DNA of 23,401 bases. Source: Anseongella sp036570465. Lineage in GTDB: Bacteria > Bacteroidota > Bacteroidia > Sphingobacteriales > Sphingobacteriaceae. The position numbers and the translations under genes are program-made. Below are positions 1 to 7,560 of the stretch, piece after piece (the stretch's first letter is position 1; each line of letters begins with the position of its first letter). The DNA lies in the NCBI GenBank assembly GCA_036570465.1, contig DATCYD010000030.1:1-23401 (forward strand), written 5' to 3'. The notes beneath the pieces were generated by a model that saw nothing but the letters and a program-made list of their open reading frames with translations, made no database searches and had not been told where the DNA came from.

Positions 1-1
1 C

Positions 2-772
2 CTGTTTGTATATGGTGGGGTGAACTTTGAACCCTATCGTCTGAAACTGGAGCAAAGCATCGGCAAGAAAATAGATGCCATCGAAACCTATCCTGCATCA
101 GAAGGGTTTATCGCCTTTCAGGACAGCCGGGGTGAAGAAGGGATGCTGCTGAATCTGGACGCTGGTATCTTCTATGAGTTTATCCCGGCTGAAGAATATT
201 TCAATGACCAACCTACCAGGCTCTCCCTCGAAGAAGTGGAAACAGACAAAAACTATGCGCTTATACTCAATACCGACGCCGGTCTTTGGGGATACAGCAT
301 TGGCGACACCGTGCGTTTTGTTTCAAAAGATCCTTACCGGTTGGTGGTAACCGGGCGCATCAAGCATTTTATTTCGGCCTTTGGCGAACATGTCATCGCA
401 GAGGAAGTGGAAGAAGCGCTGATGTCAGTGGCTACCGGAGAAGGGGTGGGAGTGATTGAATTTACCGTGGCGCCACAAGTGCAGCCTGCCGCCGGCGAGC
501 TGCCCTATCATGAATGGTTTGTGGAATTTGAAACACCTCCCGCCGAAATGGAACGGTTTCGCCTGCAGGTGGATGAAGCTTTACAACAGAGGAACGTATA
601 TTACTTTGATCTGATCCAGGGGAAGATCTTACAACCCCTTCATATCCGTCTCCTGCGAAAAGGGGCCTTCATTGATTACATGCGGTCGGAAGGAAAGCTT
701 GGAGGGCAGAACAAGGTGCCCCGGCTGTCAAACGACCGGAAAATTGCAGAAAAGCTCGGCGCGTACATATAG
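2..772 (+). CDS. GH3 auxin-responsive promoter family protein, C-terminal part (5' end outside window)
   Basis: The reading frame is open from base 2, so the gene begins upstream; the GTG at 20 is internal. About 256 residues are visible. They match the C-terminal half of bacterial GH3 proteins: the frame opens with FVYGGVNFEPYR, then has a GYSIGDTVRF segment, and then the conserved TGRIKHFISAFGEHV block just before the small C-terminal domain. GH3 belongs to the adenylate-forming (ANL) superfamily. The plant members join amino acids to acyl acids such as jasmonate and auxin; the role in Bacteroidota is not established, and no auxin link should be assumed. There is no signal peptide in the visible part, and a cytoplasmic enzyme is expected. 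The protein ends with a basic tail rich in Lys and Arg. The next gene starts 78 bases downstream. Confidence 0.88.
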   Translation: MFVYGGVNFEPYRLKLEQSIGKKIDAIETYPASEGFIAFQDSRGEEGMLLNLDAGIFYEFIPAEEYFNDQPTRLSLEEVETDKNYALILNTDAGLWGYSIGDTVRFVSKDPYRLVVTGRIKHFISAFGEHVIAEEVEEALMSVATGEGVGVIEFTVAPQVQPAAGELPYHEWFVEFETPPAEMERFRLQVDEALQQRNVYYFDLIQGKILQPLHIRLLRKGAFIDYMRSEGKLGGQNKVPRLSNDRKIAEKLGAYI

Positions 773-850
773 TGCGGCTGGCGCCCGATGTAGCGTCTGG
801 ATCTGTTTTCTCGTATCCAATAATACTGTATCACTAAACGGAGTGGATCA

Positions 851-1495
851 ATGAGAAAAATCTACATGGCATTCTTCTGTACGCTATTCTCTCTTTATGC
901 TTACCCGCAGGTAAATAAAATTCGAATTGAATTTGGTACCGGGGCTGCATTGGGCAAATGGACGGTCTATTTGGGTAAGGAGCACACAGTCAATATGGTG
1001 GACAGGTCTCCGCTTTCCTTTAGCCTCCCGGTTTTCCTGACTGCCAATTATGCATTTGGGAAACTTGACGCCGGCATTAAAATTAAAAACAGCATTCTCT
1101 TCGTCGATAAGATCGTCGGCTGGGGACATGCCGATGATACTTACAACATTGATCCACTTTCAAGAAATGGGAGGGTGAATTTGCTGCAGCTTATGATTGG
1201 CGTTGAATATCCATTGATCCATCGGGCCGGTTTCAAGCTGGCGCCCCGGATTTATGCCGGTACGTTCCGGGAGAATTCTATTCATCCCGACAAAAAAGAT
1301 TTTGGTTTCAGATCCACCTATGAGCTGGGGATCAAAAACAGCTGGACGCTCAATGAGGTCGATGTTTTCATAACGCCCTTTTATTCCCGCCTTCGTGTAC
1401 CGGGCAGGACTGTCACCATTAATTCCGGACCAAACCGGTCCATTCACAGGATTCATCATTTTGGAATCGAAGCCGGGGCGACGATCAGGTTGTAA
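851..1495 (+). CDS. secreted protein of unknown function, probable small outer-membrane beta-barrel
   Basis: This is a 214-residue protein that I do not recognise by family. Residues 1-17 look like a signal peptide: basic MRK start, hydrophobic stretch, and probable cleavage after SLYA. The mature part alternates polar and hydrophobic residues in strand-like stretches rich in Gly, Tyr and Phe. It ends in GIEAGATIRL, a typical last strand of an outer-membrane barrel. No cysteine follows the signal peptide, so it is not a lipoprotein. It stands alone between the GH3 gene and dxr, with 78 and 76 bases on either side, and has no clear partner. A secreted globular protein is the alternative. The open frame and signal peptide support a real gene; the barrel call is an inference from pattern only. 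Confidence 0.72.
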   Translation: MRKIYMAFFCTLFSLYAYPQVNKIRIEFGTGAALGKWTVYLGKEHTVNMVDRSPLSFSLPVFLTANYAFGKLDAGIKIKNSILFVDKIVGWGHADDTYNIDPLSRNGRVNLLQLMIGVEYPLIHRAGFKLAPRIYAGTFRENSIHPDKKDFGFRSTYELGIKNSWTLNEVDVFITPFYSRLRVPGRTVTINSGPNRSIHRIHHFGIEAGATIRL

Positions 1496-1571
1496 AACAA
1501 TAGTTCGTAAATAATTTTAACTTTACCTCCCGGTAAAAAGGAAGGAGATGCCCTGACGGGTACGGAAATTA

Positions 1572-2735
1572 ATGAAGAAGATCGCCATATTGGGAGCCAC
1601 AGGCTCGGTGGGAAGGCAGGCGCTGGAAGTCATAAAAGCAAATTCAGATCGGTTTCGCGCGGCGGTGCTGACCGCAGGCTCCAATGCCACGGATTTAGTG
1701 GCCCTGGCGCGGTTATTCAGTCCGGACTCGGTGGTGATCGCTGACGCCTCCCGCTATGAACATGTAAAAGACGGACTGAAAGGCACGGGGATCGCGGTGC
1801 ACGCCGGCCAGGCCGCATTGTGCGAGGTGGTAACCGCTCCGGAGATCGACCTGGTGTTGACGGCTCTGGTGGGTTACTGCGGCTTGAAACCCACACTATC
1901 GGCGGTAAAGGCCGGAAAGGATATTGCTCTTGCGAACAAGGAAACCCTGGTGGTGGCCGGTGACCTGATCACGAGCGAGGCGATGAAAATGAACGCCACA
2001 CTTCTACCGGTGGATTCCGAACATTCTGCCATTTTTCAATGCCTGGCAGGGGAAGAACAGAACCCTCTTGAAAAGATTTACCTCACGGCTTCCGGCGGAC
2101 CGTTCCGGGGAAAAAAGAGGGCGGAACTGGCCCACGTTACCCGGGAGCAGGCGCTGAAGCATCCGAATTGGTCAATGGGGGCGAAGATCACGATTGATTC
2201 GGCCAGTATGATGAACAAGGGGCTGGAAGTGATCGAAGCCAGCTGGCTGTTCAGCCTGTCGCCGGGGCAAATCGATGTGGTGGTGCATCCACAGTCCGTC
2301 ATCCATTCCATTGCTCAGTTTGAAGATGGTTCCATGAAGGCCCAGATGGGACTTCCGGATATGAAATTGCCCATCCAATACGCCATGGCCTGGCCGCAGC
2401 GGTTGAAGAACGATTTTCCCCGTCTGGACTTCTCCAGGATGACCGGGCTCAGTTTTGAGACACCGGACCGGGAAACGTTCCGGAACCTGGACCTGGCTTA
2501 TCATGCCCTGGAAAAAGGCGGAAATATGCCCTGTATTCTGAATGCGGCTAATGAAGTGGTGGTACAGGCTTTTCTGGAAGGACGCATTGGATTTCTGGAG
2601 ATGCCGGATATTATTGCCACTTGTATGCAAAAGGTACACTTTCTGCCACAAGCAAATTACGAAGATTATGTTTCTACCGATGAAGAAACCCGGCGATTAG
2701 CCTTATCTTTGCTGGCTGATTCAAAAGTATTATAG
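1572..2735 (+). CDS. dxr: 1-deoxy-D-xylulose-5-phosphate reductoisomerase
   Basis: Converts 1-deoxy-D-xylulose 5-phosphate to 2-C-methyl-D-erythritol 4-phosphate with NADPH and a divalent metal, the first committed step of the MEP isoprenoid pathway, in the cytoplasm. The 387 residues match the usual length. The NADPH-binding loop GATGSVG is at residues 8-14 and the conserved ANKETLV at 121-127. The metal ligands appear as D148 and E150 in LPVDSEHSAIFQ, and E219 and E222 in MMNKGLEVIEASW. The substrate-binding TASGGPFRG (172-180) and HPNWSMG (197-203) are intact. The ATG at 1572 fits the normal N-terminus (MKKIAILGATGS). rseP follows after 21 bases, an arrangement common in bacteria, so the two are probably co-transcribed. 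Confidence 0.97.
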   Translation: MKKIAILGATGSVGRQALEVIKANSDRFRAAVLTAGSNATDLVALARLFSPDSVVIADASRYEHVKDGLKGTGIAVHAGQAALCEVVTAPEIDLVLTALVGYCGLKPTLSAVKAGKDIALANKETLVVAGDLITSEAMKMNATLLPVDSEHSAIFQCLAGEEQNPLEKIYLTASGGPFRGKKRAELAHVTREQALKHPNWSMGAKITIDSASMMNKGLEVIEASWLFSLSPGQIDVVVHPQSVIHSIAQFEDGSMKAQMGLPDMKLPIQYAMAWPQRLKNDFPRLDFSRMTGLSFETPDRETFRNLDLAYHALEKGGNMPCILNAANEVVVQAFLEGRIGFLEMPDIIATCMQKVHFLPQANYEDYVSTDEETRRLALSLLADSKVL

Positions 2736-2756
2736 TAAAATAGATAAAAACAGCGA

Positions 2757-4079
2757 ATGAATGGATTAATGATGGCGGCTCAGATGCTCGCAGCGCTTTC
2801 CATCCTCATCATCTTGCATGAGTTGGGGCATTTCCTGGCCGCCCGTGCATTTGGTATTAAAGTAGAAAAGTTCTATCTCTTTTTCGATGCCTGGGGGCTG
2901 AAGCTTTTCAAGTTCAGAAAAGGAGATTGCGAATATGGCATAGGCTGGCTACCCCTGGGGGGATACGTAAAGATCTCCGGCATGATCGACGAATCCATGG
3001 ATACCGAGCAGCTGAAACAACCTGCCCAGCCATGGGAATTTCGCTCCAAACCCGCCTGGCAACGCCTGATCGTAATGCTTGCCGGCGTTTTTGTCAACGT
3101 GATACTGGGCATTGCAGTTTTCTGGATGCTTACGCTTAAATACGGGGAAACCTATTTGCCGGCCAGCGAAGTAAAGTACGGGATCGTGGCCCACGATGCC
3201 GCACAGGGCATTGGCCTTGAAACCGGCGACAAAATAATAGCCGTCAACGGGGAACCTCTGGAAAATTTTGACGATCTGCTGAGTCCTGATGTGTTGCTGG
3301 GTAATACGGCGTTGACCGTTCAGCGCGGAACAGAGGAGCTGGAGATTGTGATCCCGCCTGATTTTCTGAACACCCTGGCGGAACAAGGCCGTGAAAGCTT
3401 TATTTCTCCACGGTTTATGTTTACCGTTGGTGCAGTTACGCCTGAAAGCAATGCTGAAAAAGCCGGATTGCAACAGGAAGACCAAATCCTGGCCGTCGAT
3501 GAAGAACAGGTTACCTTTTTCGATCAATTTCAAGCAGCTCTGGCTGCGCGGGAAAGCAAGCAGGTGGAACTCACCGTGTTGCGCGCCTCGGATACCACCC
3601 GGCTTTCTGCCATGACCGACGCGGAAGGAAAACTGGGTTTTCAGGTTATTCCACAAGGTTTGGAACCCAAAACGATCCATTACGGCTTTATGGAAGCCCT
3701 GCCAAAAAGCGTTTCCCGTTCCTTTGAAACCCTGGCCTTGCAAGTACGCAGCTTTGGAAAATTATTCAAAGGAGAACTGGACCCGCAGAAAACACTTTCA
3801 GGCCCCATTGGAATCGCCCAGCAATTCGGTGGTGAGTTTGACGGCCTGAACTTCTGGACGCTGGTGGGGCTGTTGTCCCTGGTGCTGGCATTCATGAATA
3901 TCCTGCCCATTCCTGCCCTGGATGGCGGTCACGCCCTGTTCCTGCTGGTAGAAATGGTAAAAGGAGAGCCTCTCAGTGACAAGTTCCTGGAAAAAGCCCA
4001 GATCGTTGGCTTTGTAATTCTGCTGGCGCTGATGGTCTTCGTATTCGGGAACGATATATTGAATATTGTAAAAAATTAG
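2757..4079 (+). CDS. rseP: RIP-family site-2 metalloprotease RseP
   Basis: Inner-membrane zinc protease of the S2P family, which cuts transmembrane segments of anti-sigma factors and remnant signal peptides. The zinc motif HELGH sits at residues 21-25 inside the first membrane helix. The third zinc ligand is D389 in PIPALDGGHAL, near the C-terminal membrane helices. Two periplasmic PDZ domains lie between, at roughly residues 130-210 and 215-300; the second begins around AVTPESNAEKAGL. At 440 residues the length is normal for family members with two PDZ domains. The gene is 21 bases after dxr on the same strand. No anti-sigma gene lies in the window, so the natural substrate cannot be named. 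Confidence 0.95.
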   Translation: MNGLMMAAQMLAALSILIILHELGHFLAARAFGIKVEKFYLFFDAWGLKLFKFRKGDCEYGIGWLPLGGYVKISGMIDESMDTEQLKQPAQPWEFRSKPAWQRLIVMLAGVFVNVILGIAVFWMLTLKYGETYLPASEVKYGIVAHDAAQGIGLETGDKIIAVNGEPLENFDDLLSPDVLLGNTALTVQRGTEELEIVIPPDFLNTLAEQGRESFISPRFMFTVGAVTPESNAEKAGLQQEDQILAVDEEQVTFFDQFQAALAARESKQVELTVLRASDTTRLSAMTDAEGKLGFQVIPQGLEPKTIHYGFMEALPKSVSRSFETLALQVRSFGKLFKGELDPQKTLSGPIGIAQQFGGEFDGLNFWTLVGLLSLVLAFMNILPIPALDGGHALFLLVEMVKGEPLSDKFLEKAQIVGFVILLALMVFVFGNDILNIVKN

Positions 4080-4103
4080 TGAGCGACGTCGGCGTGCGAA
4101 TAA

Positions 4104-4135
4104 TTTGAAAAAGCGCCGCCGTTTTACTATGTTTG
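4104..4135 (+). promoter_or_regulatory. Bacteroidota-type promoter for tRNA-Leu
   Basis: TTTG at 4104-4107 is followed, 20 bases later, by TATGTTTG at 4128-4135. This matches the known Bacteroidota housekeeping consensus (TTTG, 19-21 bases, TAnnTTTG) at every defined position. The tRNA begins 20 bases downstream, leaving room for a short 5' leader removed by RNase P. The promoter is therefore assigned to the tRNA and not to rseP, which ends just before it. Confidence 0.7.
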
Positions 4136-4155
4136 CCGTGCTTAAAAAAACACCT

Positions 4156-4239
4156 GCCCAGGTGGCGGAATTGGTAGACGCGTTGGTCTCAAACACCAAT
4201 GGGGTAACACCCGTGCCGGTTCGAGCCCGGCCCTGGGTA
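4156..4239 (+). tRNA. tRNA-Leu (anticodon CAA)
   Basis: The 84 bases fold as a class II tRNA. The acceptor stem GCCCAGG (4156-4162) pairs with CCTGGGT (4232-4238), with one G-T pair at the end, and the discriminator base is A4239. The anticodon stem TTGGT/ACCAA encloses the loop CTCAAAC, giving anticodon CAA, which reads UUG. A long variable arm follows (GGGG-TAACA-CCC region), as expected for tRNA-Leu. The T arm is GCCGG-TTCGAGC-CCGGC (4215-4231). The 3' CCA is not encoded (ACAA follows), so it must be added after transcription. Confidence 0.96.
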
Positions 4240-4243
4240 CAAA

Positions 4244-4272
4244 AGCCTCTGCAGAAATTGCAGGGGCTTTTT
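4244..4272 (+). terminator. rho-independent terminator of tRNA-Leu
   Basis: AGCCTCTGCA (4244-4253) pairs with TGCAGGGGCT (4259-4268) over ten base pairs including one T-G, around a five-base loop GAAAT, and is followed by a run of T to 4272. It starts five bases after the tRNA end. On the other strand the stem is followed by four T, so it may also stop transcription coming from the ATPase remnant. Confidence 0.85.
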
Positions 4273-4290
4273 GGTGTGAGGAGGATTGTA

Positions 4291-4596
4291 TTAAAGACGC
4301 TGAAGCCACCGGGCCAGGAGTATGTCGTGAATAAGGTATTGGTCCCCGTCCTGAATAAGCAGCTCCTTTTTTTGCAAGGCCTTTAAAGCACTCAGTGGAT
4401 TGAAGTGGATATTGACTCCGATTGTTGAGAATAATTTTTGCAGGGCGGAAGGCCGGCCGGCCCTTGTTCTTCCATAGACTTGATGAACTGCCTGAGTGAT
4501 GGATCGGATTGCCTCACTCATGTCCTGCGTCCCTAATAAATCTACATAAATCGATTCCAGATTTTTTTGGCTGGTTTCAAGATCGAAAAGCCTGAG
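4291..4596 (-). pseudogene. 3' remnant of an AAA-family ATPase (COG1672-like), 5' part missing
   Basis: The frame is open from just after a TGA at 4597-4599 down to the TAA at 4291-4293, about 101 codons. The C-terminal residues, including GRPSALQKLF, ALKALQKKELLIQDG and YLIHDILLARWLQRL, resemble the C-terminal winged-helix part of the roughly 380-residue AAA ATPases common in Bacteroidota. The Walker A and B motifs and the whole P-loop domain are absent. A possible internal ATG is at 4521, but residues upstream of it (ESIYVDLLGTQD) also look like family sequence, so this is a truncated gene and not a small intact one. The break lies next to the transporter terminator hairpin (4602-4638). I see no frameshift in what remains. 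The family match is from memory of its C-terminal pattern. Confidence 0.62.
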
Positions 4597-4601
4597 TCAC
4601 T

Positions 4602-4639
4602 AAAAACGGCCGCCAGGATAAACCGGACGGCCGTTTTTT
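4602..4639 (-). terminator. rho-independent terminator of the MFS transporter gene (bidirectional)
   Basis: AAAAACGGCCG (4602-4612) pairs perfectly with CGGCCGTTTTT (4628-4638) around a 15-base loop. Read on the minus strand, an 11-bp stem ends in a T run about 16 bases after the transporter stop codon. The arms are symmetrical, with T runs on both strands, so it can work in both directions. Confidence 0.8.
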
Positions 4640-4654
4640 GGAAGTATTGTGATA

Positions 4655-5908
4655 TTAGTGTGTAGCTACTTCAACCTGTGCAGCTCCACCGGTTTTCCCG
4701 GCGTTCTTCTGCCAGAAATAGAAAATCGTAAACAACACGATCAGGATCACCGGGAAGGTCACCATGGTGGACAGGGTGTCCTGTCCGGCGGCCAGTTCCA
4801 GTGCTTCACCTGAAAGACCCTCTGCGGCGAGTTCAACACGGGATTTGTCAATCCAGCTTCCGATGATCGGGTTCCACCAGGCTGATGACAACATGCCGAC
4901 CCCTCCAATGACGGACATGCCGAGGGCGCCGCTCTTGGGAACGCGCTTGGCAGTAGCGCCAACCATGGTGGGCCAGAAATAGCATACTCCAATCGCGAAG
5001 AAGACAGCAGCCACGTAAGCCATATTCCCTTCGGCAATACTGAACATATAAATGCCAACTGTTGCCATAATCGCTCCGCCAAGCAGCACACCCGTTTGAC
5101 CCAGGGTTTTAACGACAGGTCCGGCAAAGAATCTGCCTACTGCCATCAATCCGGTGACAAGCGCTAGGATCAGCATCGGATGGGCGCCGCTGTTGGCCAT
5201 GATGACACCGACCCATTGCTGCGGTCCGAATTCACTGATCGCGGTCAGTGTCATGGCAACAAACAGGAAAATAAAGGTAGGCGTAAGCATAGCTTTTACA
5301 TTTTTGCTGATGGAAAGATCCAGGTCCGGATGCGGTTTCGGGAACTCTTTTCCTAAAAAGAGGATCGCATAAATGATCGTTGGGATCATGGTGACCCACA
5401 TCAGGGTTTGCCATTCCGCCCAGAAGCCGCCCAATTGCGGTACAAATTGCGAAAGGAGGCTTCCGAGCACAATTCCTCCGGGGAACCACATATGGAACCG
5501 GTTCAGCATCTTGTCCATTTTCACGCCGGTGTACATATCAGCGATCATGGGGTTACAGGCAGCTTCCGTACAACCGTTTCCAAAGCCGATAAACAGGGTG
5601 GAAATAAGCAGGGTTGAATAGCCGCCGGCATAGATTGTCAGTAATATCCCGATGGTATGAGCGATGAAGGCAACCCGCATAATGTTCTTCGGACCAAAGG
5701 AATGATAGATCAATCCCCCGATGATCATAGAAATGGGGAATCCGAAGAACCACATGGAGTTAATGAATCCCAGTTGGGTGGCGCTCAGGCCGAAATCCTG
5801 CCCGAGCTGCGGCAAAATGCCCGCACGGATACTGAATGTAAAAGCGGTTGTGATCAGTGCAAAACAACTTCCGTTAAATAATGCACCCTTGTTAATGTTT
5901 TCGTTCAT
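4655..5908 (-). CDS. MFS transporter, inner membrane, substrate unknown
   Basis: A 417-residue membrane protein with about twelve hydrophobic segments in two halves, separated by a charged cytoplasmic loop around residues 188-205 (KEFPKPHPDLDLSISKN). The first inter-helix loop GGLIYHSFGPKNIM is a weak form of the MFS motif between helices 2 and 3. The sequence GFGNGCTEAACNPMIAD in the first half resembles sugar-type MFS carriers related to the fucose permease group, but I cannot name a substrate. The ATG at 5908 gives a short N-terminus before helix 1. No good Shine-Dalgarno is visible, as usual in this phylum. The gene is monocistronic: a strong terminator follows it, and gdhA upstream is 119 bases away on the same strand. 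Confidence 0.9.
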   Translation of the reverse strand: MNENINKGALFNGSCFALITTAFTFSIRAGILPQLGQDFGLSATQLGFINSMWFFGFPISMIIGGLIYHSFGPKNIMRVAFIAHTIGILLTIYAGGYSTLLISTLFIGFGNGCTEAACNPMIADMYTGVKMDKMLNRFHMWFPGGIVLGSLLSQFVPQLGGFWAEWQTLMWVTMIPTIIYAILFLGKEFPKPHPDLDLSISKNVKAMLTPTFIFLFVAMTLTAISEFGPQQWVGVIMANSGAHPMLILALVTGLMAVGRFFAGPVVKTLGQTGVLLGGAIMATVGIYMFSIAEGNMAYVAAVFFAIGVCYFWPTMVGATAKRVPKSGALGMSVIGGVGMLSSAWWNPIIGSWIDKSRVELAAEGLSGEALELAAGQDTLSTMVTFPVILIVLFTIFYFWQKNAGKTGGAAQVEVATH

Positions 5909-6027
5909 TAATTCTAAGGTTATAAGTTCATTTAAGTAATTCTCTACGACAGATAATTCTCCCCAATTGAACTGCCAATATAGTAAAATTGGTAATTCCT
6001 TTTCACAATATGAAAAAAAAGTCAGAC

Positions 6028-7383
6028 TTAAATCACGCCCATGGCAAGTATGGCGTTGGCCACCCGGATAAAGGCGGCAGTATTGGCTCCTTTGATATAA
6101 TTGCCAGGTTCTCCGAATTCTTCTGATTTCTCATAGCAAAGCCGGTGAATGCTGGTCATGATCTGAGCCAGTTTTTCTTCGGTATATTCGAAAGTCCATG
6201 AATCCCGGGACGCGTTTTGCATCATTTCCAGGGTTGATGTAGCCACGCCGCCCGCATTGGCGGCCTTGCCCGGGCCGAAAAGAATACCAGCTTCCTGAAA
6301 AATCCGGATCCCAGCCGGGGTTGTAGGCATGTTGGCCCCTTCACACACGAGCTGGCAACCGTTCTTTATAAGCATGATGGCGCTTTCTTCGCTGATCTCA
6401 TTCTGAGTGGCTGAAGGCATGGCAAGGTCACATGGGACGTCCCAGATGGCTCCCTTTTCATTTTCGACGTAACGGGCGTCTTTATGATAAAGCAAATAAT
6501 CACAAACACGCCGGCGTTCCACTTCCTTTAATTGTTTGATCACTTCAAGATCAATGCCTCTATCATGATACACATAACCGTTGGAATCCGAACAGGCGAT
6601 CACCCGGCCACCCAATTCATGGATCTTTTCAATGGTGTAGATAGAAACATTGCCGGATCCGGAAACAATGCACTTTTTTCCTTCGATGCCTTCCTTTTTT
6701 GTGCGAAGCATCTCCCGGGCAAAAAAAGCAGATCCGTATCCGGTAGCCTCCTTTCGCACCAGCGAACCTCCCCAGTCCAGTCCTTTTCCGGTAATGACTC
6801 CAGCCTCATACCGGTTAGTAATGCGTTTGTACTGGCCAAATAAATAGCCGATTTCCCGGCCGCCCACCCCTATGTCCCCCGCTGGAACATCGGTATGTTC
6901 TCCAATATGGCGGTAGAGTTCAGTCATAAAACTCTGGCAGAAACGCATGATCTCGGCGTCAGACCGGCCTTTGGGGTTAAAATCGGCCCCTCCTTTGCCG
7001 CCTCCTATGGGCAAGCCGGTCAGGGAGTTCTTAAAAATTTGTTCGAAGCCAAGAAATTTGATGATTCCCAGGTAAACAGAAGGGTGAAAACGCAAGCCGC
7101 CTTTATAAGGTCCCAGCGCGCTGTTAAATTCGACCCGGAATCCGCGGTTGATATGTACCTGATTCTTGTCGTCGGTCCAGGGAACCCGAAATATAATTTG
7201 TCGTTCGGGTTCGCATATCCGTTCAATTATCTTCTGGTGAGCAAATTCAGGATATTTTTCCAGAACAGGGACCAGGCTGTCAAGCACCTCCCGTACCGCC
7301 TGGTGAAATTCTGCTTCACCGGGATTCCGATGGATGATTGCCTGAAAGGTCCCGGCTATTGTTTTTTCTATCGAACTGTTCAA
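6028..7383 (-). CDS. gdhA: NADP-specific glutamate dehydrogenase (TTG start)
   Basis: Makes glutamate from 2-oxoglutarate and ammonium with NADPH; a cytoplasmic hexamer linking nitrogen and carbon metabolism. The 451 residues align along their whole length with the E. coli GdhA type. The substrate site includes K94 in GPYKGGLRFHPS, and the catalytic lysine is K130 in PIGGGKGG. D170 is in DVPAGDIGVGGRE. The nucleotide domain has SGSGNV at 241-246, then ACSDSNG, as in NADP-type enzymes. The start must be non-ATG: an in-frame TAA lies four codons upstream and no ATG occurs before about residue 146. TTG at 7381-7383 (or ATT one codon earlier) gives the family's normal N-terminal length. A GGAGG lies 13 bases before the TTG. 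Confidence 0.95.
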   Translation of the reverse strand: MNSSIEKTIAGTFQAIIHRNPGEAEFHQAVREVLDSLVPVLEKYPEFAHQKIIERICEPERQIIFRVPWTDDKNQVHINRGFRVEFNSALGPYKGGLRFHPSVYLGIIKFLGFEQIFKNSLTGLPIGGGKGGADFNPKGRSDAEIMRFCQSFMTELYRHIGEHTDVPAGDIGVGGREIGYLFGQYKRITNRYEAGVITGKGLDWGGSLVRKEATGYGSAFFAREMLRTKKEGIEGKKCIVSGSGNVSIYTIEKIHELGGRVIACSDSNGYVYHDRGIDLEVIKQLKEVERRRVCDYLLYHKDARYVENEKGAIWDVPCDLAMPSATQNEISEESAIMLIKNGCQLVCEGANMPTTPAGIRIFQEAGILFGPGKAANAGGVATSTLEMMQNASRDSWTFEYTEEKLAQIMTSIHRLCYEKSEEFGEPGNYIKGANTAAFIRVANAILAMGVI

Positions 7384-7396
7384 AATATTGTCTTAA

Positions 7397-7401
7397 CCTC
7401 C
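7397..7401 (-). promoter_or_regulatory. Shine-Dalgarno GGAGG that supports the gdhA non-ATG start
   Basis: On the minus strand GGAGG (7401 to 7397) is followed by 13 bases and TTG at 7383, or 10 bases and ATT at 7386. Both codons are in frame and come after the in-frame TAA at 7393-7395. Strong Shine-Dalgarno sites are uncommon in Bacteroidota, so its presence beside a weak start codon is informative. The 10-base spacing is nearer the usual distance, so ATT cannot be excluded. Confidence 0.55.
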
Positions 7402-7494
7402 AAATATGGGTAAAAAACCAACTTATGTCAAGTATAGATTGCCTGCATGACAGAATTGGGCTTCGAAAAAGCCTTCAGCAAAAAAATATCTCCA

Positions 7495-7532
7495 TATGTT
7501 TGAATGTTTATACATATAAATTTATATCTTTA
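7495..7532 (+). promoter_or_regulatory. probable promoter region of the SusCD operon
   Basis: TATGTTTG at 7495-7502 fits the Bacteroidota -7 element exactly, but only CTTC is found 20 bases upstream where TTTG is expected. A second possible arrangement is TTTG at 7499-7502 and TATCTTTA at 7525-7532, with a 22-base spacer and one mismatch. Either would give a short AT-rich leader before the SusC ATG at 7561. I cannot tell which one is used. Confidence 0.4.
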
Positions 7533-7560
7533 TTTAATTAACCTTTAAACCAATTGGAAT

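Noticed and set aside
672..854. 60-codon frame overlapping the end of the GH3 gene
   Set aside because: It shares most of its length with the GH3 coding region in another frame and has no recognisable features.
1496..1571. Possible dxr promoter with TAACTTTA
   Set aside because: The -7 match has one mismatch and no TTTG lies at the right distance upstream.
2949..3743. 264-codon open frame on the minus strand inside rseP
   Set aside because: It lies wholly antisense to rseP, whose motifs are intact, and its product shows no recognisable domain.
4105..4386. 93-codon open frame on the + strand containing VAELVDALVSNTNGV
   Set aside because: It is a translation through tRNA-Leu and its terminator; this peptide is a well-known false protein produced from tRNA-Leu genes.
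6000..6035. Possible gdhA terminator (TTTTCA-N5-TGAAAA and AAGT-CTG-ACTT with A/T runs)
   Set aside because: The stems are short and AT-rich; the T run after the gdhA stop is suggestive but not enough to call.
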